DNA from: Aphrocallistes beatrix
Lineage: Eukaryota; Porifera; Hexactinellida; Sceptrulophora; Aphrocallistidae
DNA: 64,000 nucleotides
Assembly (NCBI GenBank): GCA_963281255.1
Contig: OY725496.1
Location: 2,666,001-2,730,000 of the forward strand
Direction: 5' to 3'
Below, in pieces: positions 32,262 through 42,715 of this stretch. Within the stretch, counting starts at the first letter, position 1, and each line of letters begins with the position of its first letter. The notes beneath the pieces were generated by a model that saw only the letters and a program-made list of their open reading frames with translations, was not told the DNA's origin and made no database searches. The position numbers and the translations under genes are program-made.

Positions 32262-32835
32262 CAAGCACGCTTCTCTCGCTGCGCTACACGACTTGGGGAC
32301 ATTGTGTGTCCGCAGAGTCACCCTGCGGGCGCCTGGAGTTACTCAATCTGACCTATTTTGGGAATTTCTTTCTTTATATAAATATTGTAAACAAAAGTTA
32401 ACGAATAGTTTCTCATAAAGGGTCCGAAAATCTACACCCCTAAAAACCCCATGTCAACCGTTGGAAGCTAGTCTCTAGCATATTTTTCAAAATTCTTTAA
32501 ATGGTGTAAAAATATGTACATAATCTTTTTTATTGCGATACACTATAATACATTTAAGATATCAAACATAAGTTGTAGCTTTGAAGCATTAATAACAATG
32601 ACGATCTATTGTAGTGTCGTACAATGATTACTATTGTGATCGTGTAGTCCTTTATTTAGTATAGAAAAGGTGTGAAAATTTTTTTTGTAGAGGTGTGAAA
32701 ATTTTGTTTAGATCTTAGAACTTAATCGTAGTCATATCATTTGTCAGTTACATACAAATTTTAATATCTTAACGACTTGCCAATTCTTCAATCAATTCGG
32801 ACAAACACACACACAAAAATCTTTTATATATAAGA
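32262..32835 (-). mobile_element. Helitron HelB copy 1, complete, 574 bp
   Basis: The 3' CTTG end is at 32262 (A outside) and the 5' end TCTTATATATAAAAGATTTT at 32835 (T outside). The last about 90 bp of the tail resemble HelA, while the rest matches HelB2 (TTGGAAGCTAGTCTCTAGCA and ACAATGACGATCTATTGTAG). Confidence 0.85.
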
Positions 32836-32839
32836 TATA

Positions 32840-33166
32840 CTACCTGACCAATAGTATACTATAAATCCATTTAGAAGATTCCTATAGATAATCCTTTCTA
32901 AAGCGCAATTAATAGTGCCTGTATCGCCTTGTGCCACTTGTCACCATTATATATTATTGGAACTAGTGAATCAAGGTGGCACAAGCGATAATAATCCCTT
33001 TTAGACATAATTGATGAATAGGAAACTTCTAAACTGAGTAACTCCAGGGTGTAGATTTCGAATTTGATATTAGATTTCAGTAAATGTTGTGAGTTTCAAT
33101 AGCGAGACCCATTTTATTGTTTATGATGCAAAGCAATATGGTGTTCCAATACTTTTGGCCAGGTAG
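32840..33166. mobile_element. 327-bp Tc1-like MITE
   Basis: TA flanks both sides. The termini are CTACCTGACCAATAGTATAC and, inverted, CTACCTGGCCAAAAGTATTG. The core is CTTGTGCCACTTGTCACCATTATATA ... GGTGGCACAAG. Confidence 0.85.
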
Positions 33167-33325
33167 TAGATTGAAGAAATTGCTAGGCGCAGAAAGCTGA
33201 TTTATGAGAGTCTTTTGGCTATGGTTCCACTAAGTTCTGACCTTAGACGAAAATTTCAACTCATCATGGAATTATGACGTCATTTTCACCTTTTTATAAT
33301 TAGAAATTTCAGTTTTTCGACTCTG

Positions 33326-33470
33326 CTTGGGTGGTGCAGTGGTTAGGGCGTTTGAATAATGCTCGGTCATATATCGTAGGTACTTACATTGGTTGGGAAA
33401 AATTTCTTAGATAGTTGTTATAGCGTAGACTAGAAAATAAAAAATAAATAAAGTTTGCATAGTAATAGAA
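33326..33470 (+). mobile_element. possible tRNA-derived SINE
   Basis: GGGTGGTGCAGTGGTTAGGG looks like a Pol III A box of a tRNA-like head. The B box is not clear, and the end is A-rich (AAAATAAAAAATAAATAAAG). It abuts the truncated Helitron. Only one copy is visible, so this is weak. Confidence 0.4.
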
Positions 33471-33902
33471 GTTTATAATTATCGTATAGTATGCTAGGAT
33501 AGTGGCCGGGGCAATTTTAACTCCATCTACCACCATGAAAATATTTCAGATAAAAGAAAAATTTGAGTTAATATAACTACACGAGTGATTCAATAAATTG
33601 TGTAAGTGAAGAAGTTGCTGTCAAGCTCGATTCTAAGTGGTAGAAAATACTTTGAGAAATATTCAAATATTAGCATTTGGTATTTTGTAAATAAAACAAA
33701 TCAATCCCTTTAACTTCAGGATTTACAAAAACAATGTCATAAGCTCCCATAGCAGAGAGAATCAATCATTTCCCATTCTGAATCAAATTTCAGTTAGAAA
33801 ACATAAATTTTCACTTTTTTTTCTTTAGAAATGCCTTCTTAACATAGAAATATTAAATTTATCATTTGGATTCCTAAGCATGGTCTATAAAATGTAAAGT
33901 AC

Positions 33903-34292
33903 TCACATTCTCCTCGCTGGGGAACTGTCCCTAGAACTTGATCTATACAAAAAGAATTGTAACAATATGCACTGTAATGTCATCATATTCAAATTCATAG
34001 TCTGAGGGGAGCTGGGGGATTTGAAGATTTGAAAATTGTTTGCTAATAAGGGAGTTACTAATAACGAAATTCAACTGCACTTTTAAATGGGAGATATAAA
34101 ATCTACATAGTCACATATCTCATATTAGAATTGATTGTGATCACAAAATCAAATTAAGAAAACTTACCCAGATGACTCCCCATCGCCCATCACCTCGGCG
34201 AGGAGGAGGAGGGCATCAATCGCCCTCCTAATTATTGGGAGGACGTCCTCCTGAGGATGTCTTCTTACCTCTCTCTCTCTCTTTTTAGCCAT
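33903..34292 (-). CDS. small two-exon gene, about 77 aa, paralogue of 37409-37711
   Basis: I do not recognise this family. Exon 1 runs from ATG at 34292 to 34168 (41 codons plus GG). It has a basic start (MAKKREREVRRHPQED) and a hydrophobic helix (VLPIIRRAIDALLLLAEVM). It ends at the strong donor GG/GTAAGTTTTC. Downstream, acceptor CCCCCAG at 34012 opens a frame in the right phase to a TGA at 33905-33903 (36 codons, rich in Leu/Met then SSSRDSSPARR). An alternative acceptor TTTGTATAG at 33943 joins the same frame and donor GTGAGT. Exon 1 and about 90 bp upstream resemble the gene at 37409, but exon 2 does not. Exon 1 is fairly sure and exon 2 is tentative. Confidence 0.5.
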
Positions 34293-34385
34293 TATTCTAG
34301 CTTGATTAAATAATATCAGCATTAAATCATGTGGGTGTAATTAACTATACGAATAATGGTGTTTGAAACAGCATACTTAAGGTAT
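34293..34385 (-). promoter_or_regulatory. promoter-like block conserved with 37315-37408
   Basis: On the minus strand the order CCTTAA, CTGTTTCAAACACCATTAT, TATAGTTAATTACACCCACA, GATTTAATGC and ATAATGG is kept in both paralogues, with roughly 75-80% identity by eye. Conservation outside the coding part suggests a core promoter and 5'UTR. Confidence 0.5.
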
Positions 34386-34414
34386 AGGCACCAGGTGGAT
34401 AGCTGACAGGCCCG

Positions 34415-34455
34415 TAAGCTAGGGGGAGCGGGGGAGCAGGGGAGCAGGGGAGCTC
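34415..34455. repeat. short GGGGGAGCAG tandem repeat
   Basis: About four copies of GGGGAGCR lie in tandem at 34421-34451. Confidence 0.7.
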
Positions 34456-34992
34456 AACCTACCTAGAAAATTTGTGGCTTCTGAGAAAATTTGAAATAAA
34501 AAATTAATTAAGATAATATTTCAAAGGTGACCAGTGAGATTATCGGGGGTTTTCTTGAAACACAATATAATTTCTTCCAAGCTTGTTATATTTCGCATGC
34601 AAATAATGTGATCATCGCTGATAGCTATAATATTCATGGTTACAAGTAATAAGCGTAACAATATCAGTGTCTTAATATAATACTATGATTAAATCTTCAA
34701 CAGTGCTCGGTTGGACCTTAGGAAGTATGCGCTTTTAGTAGTCAATCTAAGCCTAGAATGGAAAAGAAAATCAAATAAAAAGACATATTATCAAAGATGA
34801 CATAATACAATACTAACAAATAACTTACATTAAATTTTTCTCTGGGTGTGATATCTTAGGTATTGTACTAGAAAGTAGCGATCATATGTGAAAAAAGTAA
34901 CTTGGCTCAATAAATATAACATAAAGATATTATATACTAAAGAAATGCTAATTAGTAAGTACCCTCTGATGGGGACCGTCGAAATAATACAT

Positions 34993-35026
34993 GTACTACG
35001 GGCATTCAATAAGTAGTCGTTATCAT
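34993..35026. repeat. mariner-type terminal sequence, inverse of 42716-42749
   Basis: TACTACGGGCATTCAATAAG and the following TAGTCGTTAT are repeated inverted near 42747 with one mismatch. The form is that of a mariner terminus. The two could bound a 7.7-kb interval by chance or be separate solo ends. Confidence 0.55.
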
Positions 35027-35229
35027 AGTATAGTTTCCCCCAAACTAGTAATATACTTAATATCAATGTTGCAATTTCTCGAAATTTGGACCAGTGTACG
35101 AATCTTTATATAGGCTCGCTGCTCAATTTTGAAAACTGCACTGTCGGAAGCCTTAAGATAATTTCAATAAACACTCGAAAATGACTGATTCAGCTCTAAC
35201 AAAATATTTCATGCTTTATTTTGTATTGT

Positions 35230-35385
35230 TTCATTTATATTATCATGTACATGCTCACACATATAACGGCTGCTTTGGTTGGCTAAATTCGACTGCATTA
35301 TTACTATAACATTCACATTCCACTCATCCCTCTGAGCGAATATTCCTATGTCCAGAAAGATCAGTCCGGAACTTAACTGTGGCGG
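35230..35385 (+). pseudogene. gene-start paralogue of the minus-strand frame at 45899
   Basis: TAACGGCTGCTTTGGTTGGC through ATTCACATTCCACTC and TGAGCGAATATT matches the sequence upstream of 45899 read on the minus strand. An ATG follows at 35352 (MSRKISPELNCGGEQM, then stop), aligned with MANGKSSPAGLDCSDEKM there. It has either decayed or is spliced at GTGAGC inside the alignment. Confidence 0.4.
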
Positions 35386-35464
35386 TGAGCAGATGTGAAT
35401 TATCTTAAATTATCTTGAATTATCTTAATTACGAGTATTTCAGTAACTTATATTAGTATTGAGA

Positions 35465-35520
35465 CAAGCTCGCTTCGCTTGCTTGCGCTGGGCGGCTGGA
35501 GTAACTCAATCTAGCCTACT
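35465..35520 (-). mobile_element. HelB-like Helitron tail
   Basis: CAAGCTCGCTTCGCTTGCTT with GCTGGAGTAACTCAATCTAG, the same order as the HelB1 tail. The hairpin between them has been deleted. Confidence 0.65.
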
Positions 35521-35593
35521 TACCAAATTTGTTTACTTAATTTAGATATTTGTTTACTTTATATAAATATTTAGACAAAATTTAACAAATAAA

Positions 35594-36733
35594 AAGTTCT
35601 GCAACAACCAATTTTACTAAGATCACTTGGTTTTATTCCAAATTAGCCTGCATGTATGAAATCTAGCGCCCTTCTTGCATAGAAATGATTTCAACTCATT
35701 ACGCAAAAGACCTTTCTTAAAAAATTTTAAATAATTACATAGCATTAACTCCAAAATTTGGAGCTCAAAAAGTTTGAAGTTGACTATTTTTCTGATGAAA
35801 TATTACATCGATCACTTCTATATTCTGTAATTGATTCATAATACTAAAATAATATTATTACATACTTTTGATTTATGTAACGGTAAATAATTTTAAATTA
35901 TAGCCATAAAATGTACCTGGGATTTGAGTCTTCGTATTGAGGGAAAAATATTCTTTACGAGACGACGAAATATAGGATCCATCATTGCAAATAAATTGAG
36001 AAATGCAGGCCATTGGGAATGCAAATTAATTAGGATATCTCAGTCTATTTTTTAATAAAAGGACGTATCGGATATTCGATTTATTTATACAGTAAAACCT
36101 CTCAGATCCGGGCAGTCCCGTCCGAACAGTGTCCGGATCTTAGAATTGTCCGGATCTCAGAATTTTGTCCAGTATAGCATGCGAAACCGGTAAGTGTACA
36201 GTAATGGAACTTATATGGCAGCGAGTTCTATTTCCTTATAAAGCGGCGATTTGTACACTCTTTTGGGAGGATAAGAGTGCTTTTTTCTCTTTGACATTAG
36301 GAGAAGTTGAATTCTATTCTGAGAACCGGACAGCTCTGAATTTCAACGCTCTGCGTTCCTGACATTATCCATTTATTTTTTACCCATAATTCTATACTCG
36401 CGATTTCTATTATATCATCTACATGATGTGTGTATTAAACTCAAATTTAATTTTATTCTGAGATCGGGACAGCTCTAAATTTCAATGCTCTGAGATCGGA
36501 CATTATCCATTTTTACTCTTACATGAACATTAGTGTACCGAATTTTACTTTTTTATGAATTTTTGTGTCGAATATTTTCATTTGTAGTAGAAAAAAATTT
36601 ATTAAATTTCGTGGAAAAATATGCCCGGTCTAGGGAGGTGTCCGGATCTAAGAAATCCGGATCTCGGTGGTTCGACTGATATTTATAATACATTTAGTAA
36701 AATTTGTGGCAGAACTTTTGAGACACCCTGTAG
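35594..36733. mobile_element. Mariner-like MITE family Q, copy 2, hosting a pogo-like MITE
   Basis: Its right terminus, read inverted, is CAGGGTGTCTCAAAAGTTCT. The left end AAAAGTTCTGCAACAACC lacks its last bases. CCCTTCTTGCATAGAAATGA ... CATTACGCAAAAG matches the inverse of 50590-50650 in copy Q1. Without the inserted 36090-36678 it is about 550 bp. Confidence 0.7.
36090..36678. mobile_element. pogo/Tigger-like MITE, 589 bp
   Basis: It begins TA-CAGTAAAACCTCTCAGATCC and ends, inverted, CAGTCGAACCACCGAGATCC. GTCCGGATCTYAGAA recurs at both ends. It has no transposase. The open frame 36165-36362 is not supported. Confidence 0.8.
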
Positions 36734-36739
36734 ATCCGA

Positions 36740-37314
36740 AAACATGATATTTTAAAACTACACCAGGTTGTGACATGAAGATAATTATATAGTTTTTAAT
36801 AAGTTACCCACGAAATATTACTTATTCTTAATGAAAAAGAGACTATTGAGTCAAAATCCCACGTGGGTTAGAATCTCATGCAACAGTCCCATGTTGGAAT
36901 TTTTCAGAATGTAACTTTATTCAAAATTTTTGCGCAAATTCCTACTTGGCTCGAAACACTAAATATCAAATGAATCATAGTCTAGATAACCGGTAAATGA
37001 CAGGGCACGCCCCTCTAGATTTTGGAGATTTTTAGATCTTATATCTATTTTAATTTTATATTCCAGGCTTGGATTGGCTACTAAAGCGGATACTTCACAC
37101 TTGTCCAGCCAGACACTCTTAGAAGATCTAATCTGAAGATTTCATTATCGAATAATTAGCTAGACAAAAAAACACAATTCTTAAAAAATGGCACAAATCC
37201 ACGAAAATTCAATCAGAATCAGAGGCGTTTGATCAAACTGGTTTTAGAGATAAGTTATTTAAGTGGTTAACGAGTGATGAGTAGTTCAATGTTTGTGGTT
37301 TTGTGAACACTAAT
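36740..37314. other. no gene recognised
   Basis: This is AT-rich DNA between MITE Q2 and the promoter of the small gene at 37409. Confidence 0.5.
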
Positions 37315-37408
37315 GTCCGTCTGACCTTAAACTGTTTCACACACCATTATATATGTAGTTTAATTATACACACACGATTTATTGCAAAGATTATTCAACT
37401 TAGCAATA
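37315..37408 (+). promoter_or_regulatory. promoter-like block upstream of the 76-aa gene
   Basis: CCTTAAACTGTTTCACACAC, CATTATATATGTAG (TATA-like), TTAATTATACACACACGATT, TATTGC and AATAATGG align with the block upstream of 34292 on the other strand. The TATA-like sequence is about 55 bp before the ATG. Confidence 0.5.
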
Positions 37409-37711
37409 ATGGAAAATCACCGGGAAGAAATCATCCTTCTCCTCAAACATACAATTGCTACTCTGATTCGCCTCTCTGAGGATCTAACTCAGATGTCTTC
37501 AGGGTTAGTTAAGGTTGGCCTTTCTTATAATAGCTAACTTTTGATTTTTTCAACCGATGCATTCAATTTTTTCAGTGCAGATTTGAAATCGCAGAATTAT
37601 CTGCAAAACTGCATTAATAATCGAAATAATTCAACAGATAAAAATTATTTTGAAAAAATTTGGTCATTCTACAAGGCAGAAATCGGATACAATATGCTTA
37701 CAATCCTTTAG
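37409..37711 (+). CDS. small two-exon gene, 76 aa, family unknown
   Basis: Not recognised. Exon 1 is 37409-37503 (ATG, 31 codons plus GG), encoding MENHREEIILLLKHTIATLI and RLSEDLTQMSS, an amphipathic helix without a signal-peptide cleavage pattern. The donor is GG/GTTAGTTAAG. The 72-nt intron ends in a good pyrimidine tract and CAATTTTTTCAG at 37575. Exon 2, 37576-37711, keeps the phase and encodes GADLKSQNYLQNCINN ... FEKIWSFYKAEIGYNMLTIL before TAG. Exon 1 aligns with MAKKRE...HPQEDVLPIIRRAIDALLLLAEV of the inverted neighbour, and both splice after the second base of a Gly codon. The gene lies about 3.1 kb from that paralogue, in divergent orientation, with MITEs and Helitron pieces between. 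It could still be a decaying duplicate. Confidence 0.55.
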
Positions 37712-38335
37712 AAACTTTTCAAATTCATTCATAAATTGATGATCTAACTAATGAACAGAAAGATTTTGAAATTTTGAAAATTATTAAAAATACACACCAA
37801 AACACCCGAGGAATTTTATTTTTGCTAATGTAGACACTATTTTTTTCATAATTATCTTTTTATTTGTATTATCAAAAATTTGTCTGTTCATTTTGTTCTA
37901 CTCTTCGAGATCTATCAAAAACCGTTGAGTTTTCGTCCCTATGTTGAATTTACAAAAAGTTATCACCTTTATAATTGCTGAAAAAAATGTCTCAGAAAAT
38001 AGGATTTAGAAAATATTTATATATATCCCTCAATTTCCATTAGTTTTAACTGCTTTGGAATATTAACCCTTGAAAGCATTTGAAATTTTTATATTTATAG
38101 TAGTAATCCCAAACTTATATGGCTTCCCCATTGAAAAAGGCTTAAACCGGAAATGACGCAACACATTCCTGTGGCAAGCGTGGGTTAAATAACATCAAAT
38201 ATCCTTATTCGACAACTTATAGCAGTACTTTACATCAAAATATTGTATATCAAAAATTTTCACAATCGAAAGTGTGAAAAACTGGTCATTTATGACTGGC
38301 CACCCAAAAATAACCACATTCGATCGTATCCGCTG
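37712..38335. other. no gene recognised
   Basis: This is AT-rich DNA downstream of the small gene. No further exon is obvious. Confidence 0.5.
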
Positions 38336-38339
38336 GAAT

Positions 38340-38845
38340 CCCAGATCAATAACTTCTTTGAACCATGTCAGATCCTCATTTTATTGCTAAATTCGTAATC
38401 TGGACTAAATTTCCAACAATTCGATATATATATTGACCATATTTGGATAATCTTTTGAATGTCCGTGCATAGCAACGGCCAGGAATTTTTTCACATTCCT
38501 GGCCGTTGCTAGGAACCCGCAGCCAAAGAATTTCTCCAAATGTGTCCAATATATATATCAAATTGCTGGAAATCTAGTCCTGAGGACGAATTTAGCATTA
38601 AAATGATGATCTGACATGGTTCGAAGAAGTTATAGATATGAGACATTTCGGTTCAAAAATGTGTCCTTTTTGAGGCGACACCAGGTGGTACAAGTGGCTC
38701 TAAGTTGCGAAATATTAGCATTTAAATTCTAAAAATCGAAATTGATGTATAGAACCCCTTTAGGGATCTAAAAATGATCATAAAGGACTTTTGGCAAATT
38801 TAAGATAAAAGACAAAATGCCCATACGAAAGGCCAACTTATTTCC
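38340..38845. mobile_element. fold-back MITE FB-A, left arm truncated
   Basis: The centre is a hairpin TAGCAACGGCCAGGAAT, 8-nt loop, ATTCCTGGCCGTTGCTA at 38470-38511. The arms continue outwards (ATATATATATTGACCATATT and inverse), and the right arm reaches about 38845 with AAAATGCCCATACGAAAGGC. The left arm stops near 38340. The minus-strand frame 38376-38561 is the palindrome read through. Confidence 0.85.
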
Positions 38846-39275
38846 ATTTTTTTAATATTCTTAATTTTTCTTTGAGAATCAACGTAAATATTTAATAATT
38901 TCATATTTCCCTTTAATAAATGCCAGTATATAAAAATGCCAAACTAATAATAGCCACAGTATAAAAATCAAAGCTCAGAATTGAAAAAGTGAAGTATCAT
39001 TAGAAAGAGCATTGGTAAGGTTACATTAGATATGCTAACCCATAGCCTACTAAATATAAGGCCTGACAGTAACTTAGAAATTATGGACCAAGGATGAAGG
39101 ACAAGATGGTTATAGTTATCAAACCATAATATTTAATATCGAAAATATTATAATAATGACCCATATTTATTGTAAATATTATTTGAATGAATACTATTTT
39201 GATTACATTATTCAAAACTATTATATTACGCATACCATTCGCTTACTTTTAATCTCCCTCTGCTTTTAATTAATA

Positions 39276-39769
39276 CAAGCGCGCTTCGCTTGCTTGCGCT
39301 GCGCGGCAGGCGGACACTTTGTGTCCGCCGGAGGCTCCCTTCGGTCGCCTGAGGTCACATTGGTTAATTATATGGGAGATAGCATCTATAAATATGTCCA
39401 TCTTAGGGTTAAAATCGATATCACTTAAAAAATCACCAAATTTGTCAATTTAAAAATTTTTGATGTGTAATGATGACGTCATAACAGAGTGATGAGTCAT
39501 CATTTTTTGATGATAATTGCATCATATTTGATATATGTTAGTATACAGATTCTATTAAAATTTCAGTCTTCTAACTCCGATAATGGCTGAGTTATACTCG
39601 AATAACTGTGTTGCTTAACTTTTAAAAATGTGACAATGACGTCATAATTCCATGATGAGTCGACATTTTGCTCTGAACTCAGAATTTCCTGGAACCATTG
39701 CCAAAAAACTCCCACATGCCAAAAATCAGCCTTCTCCGTCCTGCAGTTTCTTCAATCAATTCGTTACAG

Positions 39770-39800
<31 letters not shown>

Positions 39801-39828
39801 TACAATAATCGAGTTTTAATAGTAAGGA
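39276..39828 (-). mobile_element. Helitron HelA copy H8, complete, 553 bp, nested in the P element
   Basis: The 3' CTTG end is at 39276 (A outside) and the 5' TC end at 39828 (T outside). It has an intact GGCGGACAC/GTGTCCGCC hairpin, TGATGACGTCATAA, TGAGTCATCA, a second TGACGTCAT and a 26-bp AT tract. It lies between the left P terminus and the THAP start, so it is younger than the P insertion. Confidence 0.93.
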
Positions 39829-39868
39829 TTAGCTTCTCTCATCCCGACTCATTCCGACTCATTTCGAC

Positions 39869-42243
39869 ATGCCGAACTCTTGTTCTGTCCCTGGATGCAA
39901 GAGTAACTACAACGTTGGTGATCGGGTTCCAGTTTTCAAGATGCCTGAAAGTCCACCTGATCTGAAATATGCCTGGACACGTGCTCTACATCGTGAGGAT
40001 ATAGGTGACCTCAAGGCTGTTTATGTATGCATCAAGCATTTCCAGAAATAAGACATAGACTCCACTTTCAAAGTACCAAAAGGAGATGGTACTTTCACTG
40101 AAGTACCACGCGTGAAGCCAATGCTAAAGGAAGGTACTGTTCCAAGTCTACTACCTGGCTGTCCAGCTTACTACTCAACTAAATCTACCAAACGGACTCG
40201 CTTGTCATACGATGAAAAGGAAGAAGATTTGATGAACCAAACCCTGCAACTTAGTTTGAGATCCGAAAGTGAGGAGAAAAGGAAGTTCATCGTCAACTCT
40301 CTAAAAGACCTGAAAGATAAGTTAACCTTGATTTCACTACCTAATAGTTGGTTTGTATGGTTTCGTGATGAAAATAACATCACGTTCGCTCTTGCTAAGT
40401 TGACTGAAAGAAATATGTCTGTGAATTTGTACCTTGAAATCAATTCCTATCTATCTACCTCAGCCTATTTTCATGGGCAAAACATTCCCGTTTCTATTGC
40501 TGCAATTAATGACATCCGACAAATTGAATCTGTTTTGCAGGAACTTGCTTTAGAACACGATTCTAATTCCAAAAACACCAAGCAATCATTTCATATACCC
40601 CGTGCCAAAGAGCATATTAAGGAAGTCATCAATGATTTACTTCATCATAATGAACTTCATAGTGATAGCTCAGAATTAGCGCGTTTGCAATTCATCCTCT
40701 GTCAATTAGAGAATACATTTATCCCCAAGAATAGACGACGATACAATATTATAACACAAATCATGGCTATTAAGACGCATCTGATATCTCCTGCTTGTTA
40801 TAAGTATCTTCAGAGTTTAAACTGTATATCTCTTCCTCATGTTCATACATTAGAAAAATTGTATGCTTCTTTTGGTCTTGAAAACGATTTCTGTGCATAT
40901 CTTCGCCAGGCCACTTCTTGCTTTAGTCCAAGGGTTATACCGATTATCCACTTAAATTTGGAAGTGCATCCTTTCAAGATGTACGTCAATTATATAATTC
41001 TGAAAGAGCAAGTTTAGCCAAGTTAGCACCTCATTTGACTATGAAAGCATGCTTTCCATCTAGCATAGAGTGTCAAAATGTAAAACTGGTGTTGAAAGTC
41101 GTTAACGAATTAACTCTTTCTGCACTAACCATCCAGAACGGATTGCGTACCCCAGAATTTAGAAATAATACACCTGAGTTTGTTGACATCCTTCTGACTG
41201 TTTGGAGATTATTTAACGTTAATACACCATTTAAAGGAATACGTTTGAACGATCATTTCTCTGAACCTTTGACTTTTAATGACGAACGGTTTTTATTCTT
41301 GACTCGTGTAGTTTTCTGGTTAGATCTGGCAAGCTCTACCAGGAAAAAATGGAAAATTGAGTAAACAAACATACACTAGTTTTAGGCATGCTTGTATTGC
41401 ACTACCACAAATTGCTAACCATCTGACTAACTCTTGTGGGTTTTCCTATGTGTTATCCTCCTTTTTACAAACAGATCCATTGCAACACCACTTTGGGCTA
41501 TATCGTATGATGTCGGGTTCTAATTACCATGTCTCCTATCTTCAAATTCTCGAAACCGAGCGTCGACTCAAACTGTCTAATATATTAAATATATTTGCTG
41601 ACCGACAAGACTCTTGTTTGCCATCAATTTAGTCATTTGTCAAATCCTTTTCTTCTCCTTATTCCACTAGTGATGTTGAATTCGATTTAGAGCCATTTCT
41701 TGATGAAATTCCCGATCTATCAACCATTGAATGCAGTCAACAGGTGCTTCAATCATTGGCCTTTATTGCAGGCTATTCTATCCATCAATATCTAAAATCA
41801 TCAAAACCATGTCATATCTGTCTTAATCTGTTTACAGTTGATAAAGAATTTCTTCTTGATTTAGCCTCGGATTCTGAGTTTAAACTTCTGCAGTTAACGG
41901 ACCGTGGCGGACTTAAGTACCCATCTGAACCTGTTTTGAATTCTATTCTTGTTTTATGGAAGACATTTTATGCCATCGAAAATGATAAAGAGCTGTTGGC
42001 AAAGCTAGTAAGTGGACGTTCTAGAAAAAATTAGTTGAACTCACATTGATGTACTTGGAAGATAATCGTGATACTAATATTTGGAAGTCTTATTGTGTTA
42101 CCTGTGAAGTATTCAATTGGAGCATCTTACAGAAACTTGTCTTTACCTCATCGAATTGCTTTCTCGCAAATAAAGTCAAGAATTATAATTCTCAGGTCCT
42201 TTCGAAGGTTGTAGAAAAACGTAAATTAAAGAAATTTTCTTAA
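39869..42243 (+). pseudogene. P-element transposase with N-terminal THAP domain, several breaks
   Basis: P transposase is a GTP-dependent nuclear DNA-cutting enzyme. The start ATG at 39869 gives MPNSCSVPGCKSNYN. The THAP zinc site is C5-x4-C10 ... C54-x2-H57, with conserved FKMP, W36 and HF. An in-frame TAA follows at 40049-40051, then the same frame resumes (VPSLLPGCPAYYS). A long middle follows: LPNSWFVWFRDENNI, IAAINDIRQIESVL, LARLQFILCQLEN. The frame is lost near 41017-41035, returns at 41357 and 41744, and shifts again at about 42035. The C-terminal part has SLAFIAGYSIHQYL, CHICLNLF and DRGGLKYPSEPV, typical of P/THAP9-type proteins. The total span of about 2.37 kb fits a full-length P transposase of about 790 codons. 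The copy is inactive. Relics suggest modest age. Confidence 0.88.
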
Positions 42244-42715
42244 TTATTAGTTTACTTCTGTATTTCCTACTTGTGTATTTGTATTACTTTGTTAATTCTA
42301 GTTTCTTGGTGCCTTTGATTCATCTATTATAAACAGAATGTGTGTTAGTGCTAGCAAGAGTCCGGGTGAGGAGAGAGGATGAGAAAGAAAGCTATTATTT
42401 CTGTTGTGTGTTGTATTTCTACTAATTATATTATAGAATGTACAGTTTGTATGTACTATTAATATTAAATTATGATATCCAATCACCATTCTCACTATAC
42501 ATTATAATTTTAACCACAGGGTAACAGGGCAGTAATGTTTGGGAGTATTAGAGATGCATGGTTAACTTAATAACTTAATTTCACTGGATTATAGAAAATA
42601 AAATTTCCCATCTTGTTGTTCATCCATGGTACATTTACTGTCAGGCCTTATATTAAGTAGGCTATGGCTAACCCAATTCTGAATCAAATGAAATAATCAA
42701 GTTACAAGTATTTCG

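Larger units (their letters stand above)
32220..33325 (+). mobile_element. Helitron HelA copy H15, hosting HelB1 and a MITE, 3' part lost
   Basis: TCCTTACAATTAAAACTTG at 32220 follows A. Its AT microsatellite is interrupted by HelB1 (32262-32835) and a TA MITE (32840-33166). The body resumes at 33169 (GATTGAAGAAATTGCTAGGC) and stops at GTTTTTCGACT, 33325, where SINE-like sequence begins. Confidence 0.8.
39041..42666 (+). mobile_element. P element, nearly complete, with TSD and a nested Helitron
   Basis: The left end CATAGCCTACTAAATATAAG (to 39072) and the right end 42635-42666 are 32-bp terminal inverted repeats differing at one position. GCTAACC (possibly GCTAACCC) directly flanks both sides (39034-39040 and 42667-42673). 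A CA start, about 31-bp inverted repeats and 8-bp duplications define the P superfamily. The element is 3626 bp. Without the HelA copy at 39276-39828 it is 3073 bp, close to the 2.9 kb of the Drosophila P element. Between the ends lies a THAP-transposase gene. Confidence 0.93.

Noticed and set aside
33326-33400. tRNA gene
   Set aside because: Only an A-box-like sequence is present. There is no B box and no cloverleaf, so at best it is a SINE head.
39869-42243. Host THAP-domain gene
   Set aside because: The frame is broken, has no introns, and lies between 32-bp inverted repeats with a target duplication, so it is a P element.
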